Shown piece after piece: positions 36,489 to 45,439 of a stretch of 64,000 nucleotides of DNA. The stretch is from Pseudomonadota bacterium. Its GTDB lineage: Bacteria > Pseudomonadota > Gammaproteobacteria > Xanthomonadales > Rhodanobacteraceae. Both the position numbers and the translations under genes were made by a program. Positions within the stretch are counted from its first letter, which is position 1. Each line of letters begins with the position of its first letter. The stretch is from NCBI GenBank assembly GCA_018240565.1, contig JAFEFO010000003.1:19208-83207 (forward strand), read 5' to 3'. Below the pieces are notes generated by a model. It was not told the DNA's origin, did not search any database, and was given only the letters and a program-made list of their open reading frames with translations.

Positions 36489-38882
36489 TTACGACCGCAA
36501 GAAGCCAAGTTCGAACACCTGCGGGCGCAGTTTCGCACTCAGTGCGGCGTAGGCTTCCTTGAACGGCTCGAAGTCCACCGCTTCGGCGTCTGCATTGGCT
36601 TCCAGCGCGCGGCGAATCTGGTACCAACCCGCATCCGGGCGGTTGAGCTTGAACTCGTCGCGAATTTTCTTCTCGAACTTGGTGGCGTGGAACTTGCGCC
36701 ACAGTTTGCGGCCTTCGTCCAGCACCGCTTTGGCTTCCGGCGAGGGCTTCAGCTTGGATAGATACTGCGACATGAAATCGGATTCGAAACGCCCGGCGGC
36801 GCCGACTTCGGTTTCGGTGTAGGGAATGAAATGATTCACCAGCGCCCACTTTTTGCCGTTCCAGTCGAGGTCGTTCGCGCCGGCGCTCAGGTTGGAGCCG
36901 TTGAACAACATCCACACCAGACAATCGGCCTTGAATGCGTCGGAAAGCTCTTTCGACGGCTGCAAAAACTGGTCGCGATCGTTCAACCAGGTCGGTTTGA
37001 TCAGGCGGCGCACGGAAAAAACGATGGCGGCCTGCCAGAGGTTTTCTCTCGTGACGAAGTAACCGCCTGCATGACCAATCGAATGCACGGAAGAAAAGAT
37101 CGCAGTCATTGTCCCCGCATTCTGTAAATCATTGCCATTGCAGAAAAAATGACCAATAGCTTCATTCGACCACTTGGTGTTTCTGGCGTGCTCGGTTTTT
37201 GTCGTCGGAGTGACGGCATTGATGAGAGGAACGACGTCGATGTCGTTCTTTCTCAGGCGAATTATCCATTCACTTAAAAAGCGCTCGTTGGGCAGATTGT
37301 AGAAATTTTTCTCTCCGACTCCATTTCCTTCTCGGTCGAGTGCTGCCGCCTTTATCTTCAAAAGAGGTTCGGTCTTTGCCGTGTCCCAGACGAGAAACCC
37401 GATAGGAAAATCGCCCTTGAGGCCATCGAACGCCTTGCTGTGCACCACAAAGCCGCCGAGATACTTCGCCTTCCATTCATTGCGGAACTGCTCGAAGTTT
37501 GGAGCATTGACGTACTTGAGCGTGCTAAAGAACGCAACCGTTGCGCTGGGAAGTTCCCGTTGAATTCGAGTCAGAAATTGGACAAACAACTCGCGTGACG
37601 CATAACCGAGAGCGTCCATGCTTGCGCCAATCGCGCTCGTGGCGATATCGGCCTTTCCGGCATTCCCTTGCGAGTTCGCGGCTTCGCCGTAAGGCGGATT
37701 CATCAGCACCAGAATCTTTTTCGCGCCCTTTTTCTTCGCCTTCGCGTCGGCGATGGCCTGCCGCAAGGCCCGCGGCATCTTGTTCGTCAGCGAATAGTCG
37801 ATGCGGCCGAAATCATCCACATCATCGTTCAAATAGTCGTACTGGAACTTGGTCGCCGCGACGCACGTATGGCTGGCCGTCATCACGTCCAGATCGGCCT
37901 GATCCAGCGTACTCATGAACACATTGCGGTGGTTGGAGTGCTTCACCTCCAGATTGCCAACGCCGCAGCACATGTCCCACACGATGTAGTTTTGCTGCCA
38001 GTTCCTGCCCAGCGTCTGCGCCAGCAGATCGTAGGCCTTGTCCACGATATGCAGCGGCGTATAGAAGGCGCCCTTGAAGCTGCGCTCGTCCAGCGGCAAC
38101 AGGCTGTCGCGGCGCTCCAGCAGGTAGGCGCGGTATTCGGCTTCCGGCGGACGGTGGTAGATCGCCCAGAAATTGCGGTAGCCGTGGTCGCTGGACAACT
38201 CGTAGGTCTTGCCATTGAGCAGGAACAGCGGCTTGTCGCCTTCGTGCAGCAGGCGCGCCGGCAGATTCGCGACCGAAGTCTTTTTCTGTCCCGCATCGAA
38301 CATGATGTCGGCGAAAAACAGCAGGGCGTAGTCCACCTCGTCAACGCCTTCGATCTCGCGTCCTATCATCTCCACCCATTTGTCGAACACCTGACGCAGG
38401 TTGTCCGGGGTGATCGGCGTGCGCACGAATTCGCCCGCCGTGATGGCGTGCTTCACGGCCGCGATGAATTCTTTTTCGTGGCTGTCCAGCTTGAACACCA
38501 CGAAATGCGTTTCGATGTACGGCGCCATCTGCGCCGCCATGGCCTTGTCCACCGCAGAACCCGACTTCGGCCACTTGATCGACTTGTCGGCGAGCATGGG
38601 CAAGGCCTTCGCCGTTTCCATGAGCGCGGCCTTTTCGCGGTCGATCACCGCGAGAAACGGCGGAACGTGTTCGCCCTTCTTGCGGGCATCGCGCACATAG
38701 CAAAGCAGTTGCGCAAACATCAACGTCGCCGGCGTCGCCGTTTCCTTGGCCTCGAACCAGATTTCGTCGGTGCGGATGTCGATCAGGCCCTTGTTGTATT
38801 TCTTCAGCCCGAGCGCCTTGATGTAGGCGTCTTTGACGTCTTCTTCCGTTCTGGCGCTATCCAGCGCTGCGATCAGGCTCAC
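36489..38882 (-). CDS. Single-chain restriction-modification enzyme, type IIG-like (PD-(D/E)XK nuclease plus N6-adenine methyltransferase)
   Basis: The protein has 797 residues. The N-terminus shows a RecB-type nuclease pattern: Asp35, then E44-A-K46 (FEAK), then QLLCY at 58-62, which fits D...ExK...QxxxY. The middle is a methyltransferase with motif I DMCCGVG (from Asp303), motif IV NPPY (395-398), and an upstream FKGAFYTPLHIVD element typical of adenine methylases. The C-terminal about 300 residues would be the target recognition part. No separate S or R subunit is adjacent. An orphan HigA gene lies 40 bases upstream in the same direction. Base composition is less GC-rich around 37.0-37.6 kb, consistent with acquisition. 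Cutting activity is inferred, not shown. Confidence 0.8.
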   Translation of the reverse strand: MSLIAALDSARTEEDVKDAYIKALGLKKYNKGLIDIRTDEIWFEAKETATPATLMFAQLLCYVRDARKKGEHVPPFLAVIDREKAALMETAKALPMLADKSIKWPKSGSAVDKAMAAQMAPYIETHFVVFKLDSHEKEFIAAVKHAITAGEFVRTPITPDNLRQVFDKWVEMIGREIEGVDEVDYALLFFADIMFDAGQKKTSVANLPARLLHEGDKPLFLLNGKTYELSSDHGYRNFWAIYHRPPEAEYRAYLLERRDSLLPLDERSFKGAFYTPLHIVDKAYDLLAQTLGRNWQQNYIVWDMCCGVGNLEVKHSNHRNVFMSTLDQADLDVMTASHTCVAATKFQYDYLNDDVDDFGRIDYSLTNKMPRALRQAIADAKAKKKGAKKILVLMNPPYGEAANSQGNAGKADIATSAIGASMDALGYASRELFVQFLTRIQRELPSATVAFFSTLKYVNAPNFEQFRNEWKAKYLGGFVVHSKAFDGLKGDFPIGFLVWDTAKTEPLLKIKAAALDREGNGVGEKNFYNLPNERFLSEWIIRLRKNDIDVVPLINAVTPTTKTEHARNTKWSNEAIGHFFCNGNDLQNAGTMTAIFSSVHSIGHAGGYFVTRENLWQAAIVFSVRRLIKPTWLNDRDQFLQPSKELSDAFKADCLVWMLFNGSNLSAGANDLDWNGKKWALVNHFIPYTETEVGAAGRFESDFMSQYLSKLKPSPEAKAVLDEGRKLWRKFHATKFEKKIRDEFKLNRPDAGWYQIRRALEANADAEAVDFEPFKEAYAALSAKLRPQVFELGFLRS

Positions 38883-38922
38883 TGTTCCGGCACTCGTCTT
38901 GGACTAGGCGGCGATTTAACGT

Positions 38923-39213
38923 TTATGCGGCCAATCGATCAATGTTCTCTATAGAACGCCCGATCGAGCGTTTGGCATCTTCCAGATCATAGTCGATCTG
39001 CAAACCGAGCCAAAACCGCTCGCTGTTGCCGAATACGCGCGCCAGACGCACGGCGGTATCCGCGCTGATGCCGCGCTTGCCGAGCACAATCTCGTTGATG
39101 CGGCGCGGCGGCACGCCAGCGGCACGCGCCAGCGCGTTCTGGCTGATGTCCATCGGCAGCAGGAATTCTTCCAGGAGTACTTCGCCGGGATGAATGTTGG
39201 GGAGTGTCTTCAT
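38923..39213 (-). CDS. higA: HigA-family antitoxin / XRE regulator without HigB
   Basis: The protein has 96 residues from ATG 39213. It has the standard HigA pattern: IHPGEVLLEEFLLPMDISQNALARAAGV, PPRRINEIVLGKRGISADTAVRLARVFG, then SERFWLGLQIDYDLEDAK. The helix-turn-helix spans about 20-75. HigA normally follows a higB toxin gene, but here the gene in front is icmF, whose TGA stop is 1 base before this ATG, and no toxin-like ORF is nearby. The next gene is the restriction-modification enzyme, so HigA may serve as its repressor rather than as an antitoxin. Confidence 0.9.
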   Translation of the reverse strand: MKTLPNIHPGEVLLEEFLLPMDISQNALARAAGVPPRRINEIVLGKRGISADTAVRLARVFGNSERFWLGLQIDYDLEDAKRSIGRSIENIDRLAA

Positions 39214-39214
39214 G

Positions 39215-42200
39215 TCACATATTCCGCCGATATTCCCCACCCACATCGTACAACGCGTGACTGATCTGCCCTTCGCTGTTGTACTTCACCGCTTCCATCA
39301 ACTGCGCGAACACGTTTTTGCGGTCGCGGGCGGTCTGCTGCAACACCTTGAGGCTGTCCGCGGCTAGCACATTCCTGTTGGTGCGGAACGCTTCGACATT
39401 GGCGATCTGCTGGCCTTTCTCTTCTTCGGTCGAGCGGATCAGTTCGATCGTGGTCGCAGTTTCACCGGCGTGTTCCTTCGGCAGGAAGGTGTTGACGCCG
39501 ATCAGCGGCAAGCTGCCGTCGTGCTTCTTGTGTTCGTAGTACAGCGATTCTTCCTGGATCTTGCCGCGCTGGTACATGGTGTCCATCGCACCGAGCACGC
39601 CGCCGCGTTCGCTGATCGCTTCGAACTCCTTGTACACGGCTTCTTCGACGATGTCGGTCAGCTTGTCGATGATGAAGCTGCCCTGCCACGGGTTCTCGCA
39701 GAAATTCAGGCCCAGCTCGCGGTTGATGATAAGCTGGATCGCCACCGCGCGGCGCACGGATTCTTCCGTCGGCGTGGTGATCGCCTCGTCGTAGGCGTTG
39801 GTGTGCAGCGAGTTGCAGTTGTCGAACAGTGCGTACAACGCTTGCAACGTGGTGCGGATGTCGTTGAACTGGATTTCCTGCGCGTGCAGCGAGCGCCCGG
39901 ACGTCTGGATGTGGTATTTCATCATCTGGCTGCGCGCGCTGGCGCCGTAACGCTCGCGCATGGCGCGCGCCCAGATGCGCCGCGCGACGCGGCCGATGAC
40001 GCTGTATTCCGGGTCCATGCCGTTGCTGAAGAAGAACGACAGGTTCGGCGCGAAGTCGTCGATGTCCATCCCGCGCGCCAAGTAGTATTCGACGATGGTG
40101 AAACCATTCGACAGCGTGAACGCGAGCTGCGAGATCGGATTCGCCCCGGCCTCGGCGATGTGATAACCGGAGATCGACACCGAATAGAAATTGCGCACCT
40201 TGTGATCGACGAAATACTGCTGGATGTCGCCCATCATGCGCAGTGCGAATTCGGTGGAGAAGATGCAGGTGTTCTGCGCCTGATCTTCTTTCAAGATGTC
40301 CGCTTGCACGGTGCCGCGCACGGCGGCGAGCGTCGCCGCCTTGATCTTGGAGTAAGTTTCCGCATCGACGAGCTGGTCGCCGGTCACGCCGAGCAAGCCG
40401 AGCCCGAGGCCGTCATTGCCATCCGGCAGCGTGCCGGCATACGTCGGCCGTTTCTTGCCCTTGTACAGCTCTTCGATTTTGGCGTGCGCGGCGTCCCAAC
40501 GCTTCTGGTCTTCGCGCAGGTATTTCTCGACGTTCTGGTCGATCGCCGTGTTCATGAACATGGCAAGGATGATCGGTGCCGGACCATTGATCGTCATCGA
40601 CACGGATGTGGTCGGCGACGACAGATCGAAGCCGGAATACAGCTTCTTCATATCGTCCAGCGTCGGGATGTTGACGCCGGAGTTGCCGATCTTGCCGTAG
40701 ATGTCCGGGCGCGGATGCGGGTCTTCGCCGTAGAGCGTGACCGAATCGAACGCGGTGGAAAGGCGCGTGGCCTTCTGTCCCTGCGACAGATAATGGAAGC
40801 GGCGGTTCGTGCGCTCGGGCGTGCCCTCGCCCGCGAACATGCGCAGCGGGTCTTCGCCGGTGCGGCGGTAGGGATAAATGCCGCCAGTGTAGGGATATTC
40901 GCCGGGAAGATTCTCTTTCATCAAGAACGTGAGCAGTTCGCCCCAGCTCTTGCAGGTCGGCGCGGCGATCTTCGGCACCTTCTGGTGCGACAGCGATTCG
41001 ACGTAGTTGTCGCCTTCGACGGGCTTGCCGCGCACTTCGTACAGGTAATGCGGATCGGTGATGGATTTGAGCCGCGCCGGCCATTCGCGCAGCAGCTGGA
41101 TCGCTTCCGTCGACAGCGACTTGACCGCGTCGTTGTAGCGTTGGCGCAGGGTGACTAGCGAACGGTCGTTGCTGGAGCCCCTCTCCCCTTGCGGGAGAGG
41201 GGTTGGGGAGAGGGGTTGTGCCTGCGCAGCAGGCGCCTTCGGCGCCATCCCCTCTCCCGCCGCGCCGCGCGCGGCGACCTCCCCCACAAGGGGGGAGGTA
41301 AAAATCAAATCTTCCGGCGCGTACAAATCCAATTCGCGATGCAGCTTGTGGTCGCCGATCTCGCGCAGCGCTTCCCAGAAACTCTGCGCGCGGTTCGCCG
41401 CTTCGGCCTGCTTTGCAATGCCGGCATTGATGCCGCGTCCCTGCTCGGCAATCTCGGCGAGATAGCGCACGCGGGCACCGGGAATCAGCACGGTGGCGCG
41501 CGGTTCCTTCAACGTCGTATCGACGGCTGGCGTCCACTTTTCTTCCGTCAGATGCAGCTTCTCGCGCAGCAGCCGACACAGGTTGGCGAACATCCAGGTC
41601 ACACCCGGATCGTTGAACTGGCTGGCGATCGTCGGATACACCGGCACCTGCTCGTCCGGCAGCTTGAACGCGACACGGTTGCGCCGCCACTGCTTGCGCA
41701 CGTCGCGCAGCGCGTCCTCGGCGCCGCGGCGATCGTACTTGTTGAGCACGATGAGTTCCGCAAAATCGATCATGTCGATTTTTTCGAGCTGTGAGGCCGC
41801 GCCGTAATCGCTGGTCATCACGTACATCGGAAAATCCACCAGATCCACGATTTCCGAATCGGATTGGCCGATGCCGGCGGTTTCGACGATGACGAGGTCG
41901 TAGCCCTGCCCTTTCAAAAACCCGATGCAGTCCTTGAGCACCACACTGGTAGCCGCATGCTGGCGGCGCGTGGCCATCGAGCGCATGTACACGCGATGGC
42001 TGCGCAGCGAATTCATGCGGATGCGGTCGCCGAGCAGTGCGCCGCCGGAACGCCTACGCGTCGGATCGACCGCGAGGATCGCGATGCGCATGTGCCCGAA
42101 CGCATGCAGGAAGCGCAGCACCAGTTCATCGACGACACTCGACTTGCCCGCGCCGCCGGTGCCGGTGATGCCGATCACGGGCGTCTTGCCGCCGGCGAGC

Positions 42201-42787
42201 TGCCACTCGCGGCGCAGGCGCGTCATCTCCGTTTCGTCGAGCACGCCTTCTTCGATCGCGGTAAGCATCTTGCCGACTGAGATTTCATCGTCGAGCGCGA
42301 CCTTGGCCGGGCGCTGCGTCGCGACGCGATGCTCGTTCGCGCGCCGCACCACGTCCTCGATCATGTGCGTGAGGCCCATGTGCATGCCGTCGTTCGGATG
42401 GTAGATGCGCTCCACGCCGTAGGCTTGCAACTGCGCGATTTCCTCCGGCGTGATCGTGCCGCCGCCACCACCGAACACACGGATATGCGCTGCGCCGCGC
42501 TCCTTCAACATATCCACCATGTACTTGAAGTATTCCAGATGCCCGCCCTGGTACGAGGACAGCGCGATGCCGTCGGCATCTTCCTGCAGCGCCGCGCGCA
42601 CCACGTCCTCGACGCTGCGGTTGTGACCGAGGTGGATGACCTCCACTCCCTGCGCCTGGATCAGCCGGCGCATGATGTTGATCGCTGCGTCGTGGCCGTC
42701 GAACAGACTGGCCGCGGTGACGAAGCGCAGCGGCGCGCGTTCTGCGGACGGCGCGCTGGCGGGTAGATTCTTGGCGGTGGTGCTCAT
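39215..42787 (-). CDS. icmF: IcmF, fused B12-dependent isobutyryl-CoA mutase with MeaI-type GTPase chaperone
   Basis: The protein has 1,190 residues; known IcmF proteins have about 1,090. The domain order is a B12-binding domain with [13 protein letters not shown] (about 29-41) and [11 protein letters not shown], then a G-protein chaperone domain with P-loop GTGGAGKSS (209-217) and [13 protein letters not shown], then the acyl-CoA mutase domain (about 560-1190). It converts isobutyryl-CoA to n-butyryl-CoA with adenosylcobalamin, and IcmF is also known to act on isovaleryl/pivalyl-CoA. Residues about 495-538 are encoded by a palindromic repeat inserted in frame in the linker before the mutase domain. 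Divergent from leucine dehydrogenase, which fits branched-chain substrate supply. Confidence 0.94.
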   Translation of the reverse strand: MSTTAKNLPASAPSAERAPLRFVTAASLFDGHDAAINIMRRLIQAQGVEVIHLGHNRSVEDVVRAALQEDADGIALSSYQGGHLEYFKYMVDMLKERGAAHIRVFGGGGGTITPEEIAQLQAYGVERIYHPNDGMHMGLTHMIEDVVRRANEHRVATQRPAKVALDDEISVGKMLTAIEEGVLDETEMTRLRREWQLAGGKTPVIGITGTGGAGKSSVVDELVLRFLHAFGHMRIAILAVDPTRRRSGGALLGDRIRMNSLRSHRVYMRSMATRRQHAATSVVLKDCIGFLKGQGYDLVIVETAGIGQSDSEIVDLVDFPMYVMTSDYGAASQLEKIDMIDFAELIVLNKYDRRGAEDALRDVRKQWRRNRVAFKLPDEQVPVYPTIASQFNDPGVTWMFANLCRLLREKLHLTEEKWTPAVDTTLKEPRATVLIPGARVRYLAEIAEQGRGINAGIAKQAEAANRAQSFWEALREIGDHKLHRELDLYAPEDLIFTSPLVGEVAARGAAGEGMAPKAPAAQAQPLSPTPLPQGERGSSNDRSLVTLRQRYNDAVKSLSTEAIQLLREWPARLKSITDPHYLYEVRGKPVEGDNYVESLSHQKVPKIAAPTCKSWGELLTFLMKENLPGEYPYTGGIYPYRRTGEDPLRMFAGEGTPERTNRRFHYLSQGQKATRLSTAFDSVTLYGEDPHPRPDIYGKIGNSGVNIPTLDDMKKLYSGFDLSSPTTSVSMTINGPAPIILAMFMNTAIDQNVEKYLREDQKRWDAAHAKIEELYKGKKRPTYAGTLPDGNDGLGLGLLGVTGDQLVDAETYSKIKAATLAAVRGTVQADILKEDQAQNTCIFSTEFALRMMGDIQQYFVDHKVRNFYSVSISGYHIAEAGANPISQLAFTLSNGFTIVEYYLARGMDIDDFAPNLSFFFSNGMDPEYSVIGRVARRIWARAMRERYGASARSQMMKYHIQTSGRSLHAQEIQFNDIRTTLQALYALFDNCNSLHTNAYDEAITTPTEESVRRAVAIQLIINRELGLNFCENPWQGSFIIDKLTDIVEEAVYKEFEAISERGGVLGAMDTMYQRGKIQEESLYYEHKKHDGSLPLIGVNTFLPKEHAGETATTIELIRSTEEEKGQQIANVEAFRTNRNVLAADSLKVLQQTARDRKNVFAQLMEAVKYNSEGQISHALYDVGGEYRRNM
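41175..41303 (-). repeat. Palindromic repeat inserted in frame inside icmF
   Basis: The DNA is a string of hairpins: CCCCTCTCCCCTTGCGGGAG with AGGGG after it, CCTGCGCAGCAGG, GGCGCCTTCGGCGCC, and ACCTCCCCC/GGGGGAGGT at the far end. On the minus strand it reads [16 protein letters not shown] and later [13 protein letters not shown], peptide strings that recur in unrelated proteins of many proteobacteria because they are translated repeats. Both ends keep the icmF frame. A related shorter unit lies at 19589-19611. Confidence 0.88.
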
Positions 42788-42873
42788 GATCGGCGTTCTT
42801 CCGTGGCTACCGCGCGATTGTAACGCCGTTGCGCGCCACGCCGTCAGGGCTGGCGCGCGGATTTTCCCATCCT

Positions 42874-42884
42874 GCTAAAATAGC
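42874..42884 (+). promoter_or_regulatory. Probable -10 promoter element of the leucine dehydrogenase gene
   Basis: GCTAAAATAGC includes a good -10 hexamer TAAAAT (42876-42881), 26 bases before the ATG. It is nearly identical to the element before yebC, including the GCTA...TAGC palindrome. No clear -35 is seen. The short distance implies a short 5' leader, and CGGAGAG precedes the start codon. Confidence 0.45.
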
Positions 42885-42907
42885 GGGCTTACATCGCGGA
42901 GAGTCCC

Positions 42908-44011
42908 ATGATTTTCGACAGCATTGCCACCAGCGGCCACGAACAGGTCGTGTTCTGCCAGAGCAAGGACGCGGGCCTGAAGGCCATCATCGCCATCCAC
43001 AATACCGTGCTCGGCCCGGCGCTCGGCGGCCTGCGCATGTGGCCATACAAGAACGAGCAGGAGGCTTTGAACGATGTGTTGCGCCTGTCGCGCGGCATGA
43101 CCTTCAAGAACGCGGTGGCGGGCCTGAACATCGGCGGCGGCAAGGCGGTGATCATCGGCGATCCGGCCAAGGACAAGTCCGAGGCGCTGTTCCGCGCGTT
43201 CGGCCGTTTCGTCAATTCGTTGAGCGGCCGCTACATCACCGCCGAGGACGTCGGCATCGACGTCAACGACATGGAATGGGTGTTCCGCGAGACCGAATTC
43301 GTCACCGGCGTGCACCAGGTGCACGGCGGCTCGGGCGATCCCTCGCCGTTCACCGCCTTCGGCACGCTGCAAGGCCTGCATGCCGCGTTGCACGCCAAGT
43401 TCGGCGACGAGGACGTCGGCAAGCGCGCCTACGCCGTGCAGGGCGCCGGCCACGTCGGCATGGAATTCATCAAGCTGCTGCGCGAACAAGGCGCCAAGGT
43501 TTTCGTCACCGACATCCATCCGGAACTGGTCAAGCGCGCGGTCGACGAATTCGGCTGCACGGCGGTTGGCCTGGACGAAATCTACGATGTCGACGCCGAC
43601 GTCTACTCGCCGTGTGCGCTCGGCGGCACGGTCAACGAGAAAACCCTGCCTCGGCTGAAGGCCAAGATCATCTGCGGCGCGGCGAACAACCAGCTCGCCA
43701 ACGATGCGATCGGCGACGAGTTGGAAAAGCGCGGCATCCTCTATGCGCCGGACTACGCCGTCAACGCCGGCGGCGTGATGAACGTGTCGCTGGAAATCGA
43801 CGGCTACAACCGCGAGCGCGCGATGCGCATGATGCGCACGATCTACCACAACGTCGGCCGCATCTTCCAGATCGCCAAGCGCGACGGCATCCCGACCTAC
43901 AAGGCCGCCGACCGCATGGCCGAGGAGCGCATCGCCGCAATCGGCAAGATCAAGTTGCCGCACATGGGCAATAATGGCCCGCGCTTCCTGGGACGCATGC
44001 GCGGACATTGA
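42908..44011 (+). CDS. Leucine dehydrogenase (Glu/Leu/Phe/Val dehydrogenase family)
   Basis: The protein has 367 residues, the size of leucine and valine dehydrogenases. The glycine-rich start GPALGGLRMWPY, the lysine in RGMTFKNAVAG, the catalytic lysine in GGGKAVI (about Lys79), and the NAD-binding GAGHVGMEF place it among amino-acid dehydrogenases for branched-chain substrates. It reversibly deaminates leucine, valine and isoleucine to 2-oxo acids with NAD. Isovaleryl-CoA dehydrogenase follows and icmF is divergent, which supports leucine/valine breakdown. Confidence 0.93.
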   Translation: MIFDSIATSGHEQVVFCQSKDAGLKAIIAIHNTVLGPALGGLRMWPYKNEQEALNDVLRLSRGMTFKNAVAGLNIGGGKAVIIGDPAKDKSEALFRAFGRFVNSLSGRYITAEDVGIDVNDMEWVFRETEFVTGVHQVHGGSGDPSPFTAFGTLQGLHAALHAKFGDEDVGKRAYAVQGAGHVGMEFIKLLREQGAKVFVTDIHPELVKRAVDEFGCTAVGLDEIYDVDADVYSPCALGGTVNEKTLPRLKAKIICGAANNQLANDAIGDELEKRGILYAPDYAVNAGGVMNVSLEIDGYNRERAMRMMRTIYHNVGRIFQIAKRDGIPTYKAADRMAEERIAAIGKIKLPHMGNNGPRFLGRMRGH

Positions 44012-44172
44012 TCGCATCCAACATAATCTGCTGCGCTCGGCATTTCGCGTGCCGGCGGTGCTCGGAATCCTCATGTACTAGCGTGTACACTCCGGTTCCT
44101 GCGCTCCGGCGACCCGCGAACTGCCTTCGCTCGCGACGATTCTGTTGGGTGCGCCGCCAAGCACAAGGCTGA

Positions 44173-45333
44173 ATGATGAGACCCTTTCCCCTTGGTGAAG
44201 ACATCGACCTGCTGCGCGAAAGCGTGCGCGCCTTCGCGGACAAGGAAATCGCGCCGCGCGCGGACCTGATCGACCGTGAAAATGCATTTCCGGCCGACCT
44301 GTGGCGCAAGTTCGGCGAGATGGGATTGCTCGGCATCACGGTGCCGGATGAGTTCGGTGGCAGTGGCATGGGCTACCTCGCGCATCTGGTCGCCATGGAG
44401 GAAATCTCGCGCGCGTCCGGCTCGGTCGGTCTGTCGTACGGCGCGCATTCCAACCTTTGCGTCAACAATATCCTGCACAACGCGAACGCGCAGCAGAAGA
44501 AGAAGTGCCTGCCCAAGCTGTGCAGTGGCGAATTCGTCGGTGCGCTGGCGATGAGCGAACCGGGTGCCGGCTCCGACGTGGTCGGCTCGATGACCTGCAA
44601 GGCCGAGAAGAAAGGCGACGCCTGGATCGCCAACGGCAACAAGATGTGGATCACCAACGGCCCGGATGCGGACGTGCTGCTGGTCTACATGCGTACCGCC
44701 GACAAGCGCGCCGGCAGCCGCTGCATGACCGCATTTCTCGTCGAAAAGGGCATGCCGGGTTTCTCCACCGCGCAAAAGCTCGACAAGCTCGGCATGCGTG
44801 GCTCCAACACCTGCGAACTGGTGTTCGAGAATTGCGCGATTCCCGACGCCAACCGCGTCGGCGAGGTCAACGAAGGCGTGCGCGTGCTGATGAGCGGTCT
44901 GGACACCGAACGCCTGGTGCTGTCCGGCGGTCCGATCGGCCTGATGCAGGCGGCGCTGGATCTCACCCTGCCCTACGTGCGCGAGCGCAAGCAGTTCAAT
45001 GCGCCGATCGGCACGTTCGGCATCATGCAGGCCAAGATCGCCGACATGTACACGCAACTGCAGTCCGCACGCGCCTATGCCTACATGGTCGCGCAGGATT
45101 TCGACCGCGGCGTCAAATCGCGCGTCGATCCGGCCTCATGCCTGCTGCATGCCTCGCAAAGCGCCGTGCAGGTTGGCCTGGAAGCGATCCAGGCACTCGG
45201 CGGCAATGGCTATATCAACGAGTTTCCCGCCTCGCGCATCCTGCGCGACGCCAAGCTGTACGAGATCGGCGCCGGCACGAACGAAATCCGGCGCATGCTG
45301 ATCGGTCGGGAGCTGTTCCACGGCAAGTGGTAA
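44173..45333 (+). CDS. Isovaleryl-CoA dehydrogenase
   Basis: The protein has 386 residues of the acyl-CoA dehydrogenase fold. The catalytic base is Glu246 in [12 protein letters not shown], the position and context of human isovaleryl-CoA dehydrogenase (Glu254) rather than the C-terminal glutamate of most acyl-CoA dehydrogenases. FAD-binding [13 protein letters not shown] and WITNGPDAD are intact. It oxidises isovaleryl-CoA to 3-methylcrotonyl-CoA in leucine breakdown. Two ATGs (44173, 44176) stand side by side. The later genes of the pathway (methylcrotonyl-CoA carboxylase) are not in the window. Confidence 0.94.
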   Translation: MMRPFPLGEDIDLLRESVRAFADKEIAPRADLIDRENAFPADLWRKFGEMGLLGITVPDEFGGSGMGYLAHLVAMEEISRASGSVGLSYGAHSNLCVNNILHNANAQQKKKCLPKLCSGEFVGALAMSEPGAGSDVVGSMTCKAEKKGDAWIANGNKMWITNGPDADVLLVYMRTADKRAGSRCMTAFLVEKGMPGFSTAQKLDKLGMRGSNTCELVFENCAIPDANRVGEVNEGVRVLMSGLDTERLVLSGGPIGLMQAALDLTLPYVRERKQFNAPIGTFGIMQAKIADMYTQLQSARAYAYMVAQDFDRGVKSRVDPASCLLHASQSAVQVGLEAIQALGGNGYINEFPASRILRDAKLYEIGAGTNEIRRMLIGRELFHGKW

Positions 45334-45404
45334 GTGCAATACCGCGTGCCGGCCGCGGCAACCCGTTCGTCCGCCCATCCGTTGCGTTGCCAGCCAGATT
45401 CTGC

Positions 45405-45412
45405 GCTACACT
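45405..45412 (+). promoter_or_regulatory. Possible -10 element before the HD-GYP gene
   Basis: GCTACACT lies 27 bases before the start codon. TACACT matches the -10 consensus at four positions and carries GC before it, the same GCTAnnnT form seen upstream of three other genes here. No -35 box at a good spacing. Confidence 0.35.
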
Positions 45413-45439
45413 CGATCCATCCACGAACGGGGGTGGATC

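Noticed and set aside
39470..41158. 562-residue open frame on the plus strand opposite icmF
   Set aside because: Shadow of the mutase domain, rich in Arg/His/Asp, with no domain features.
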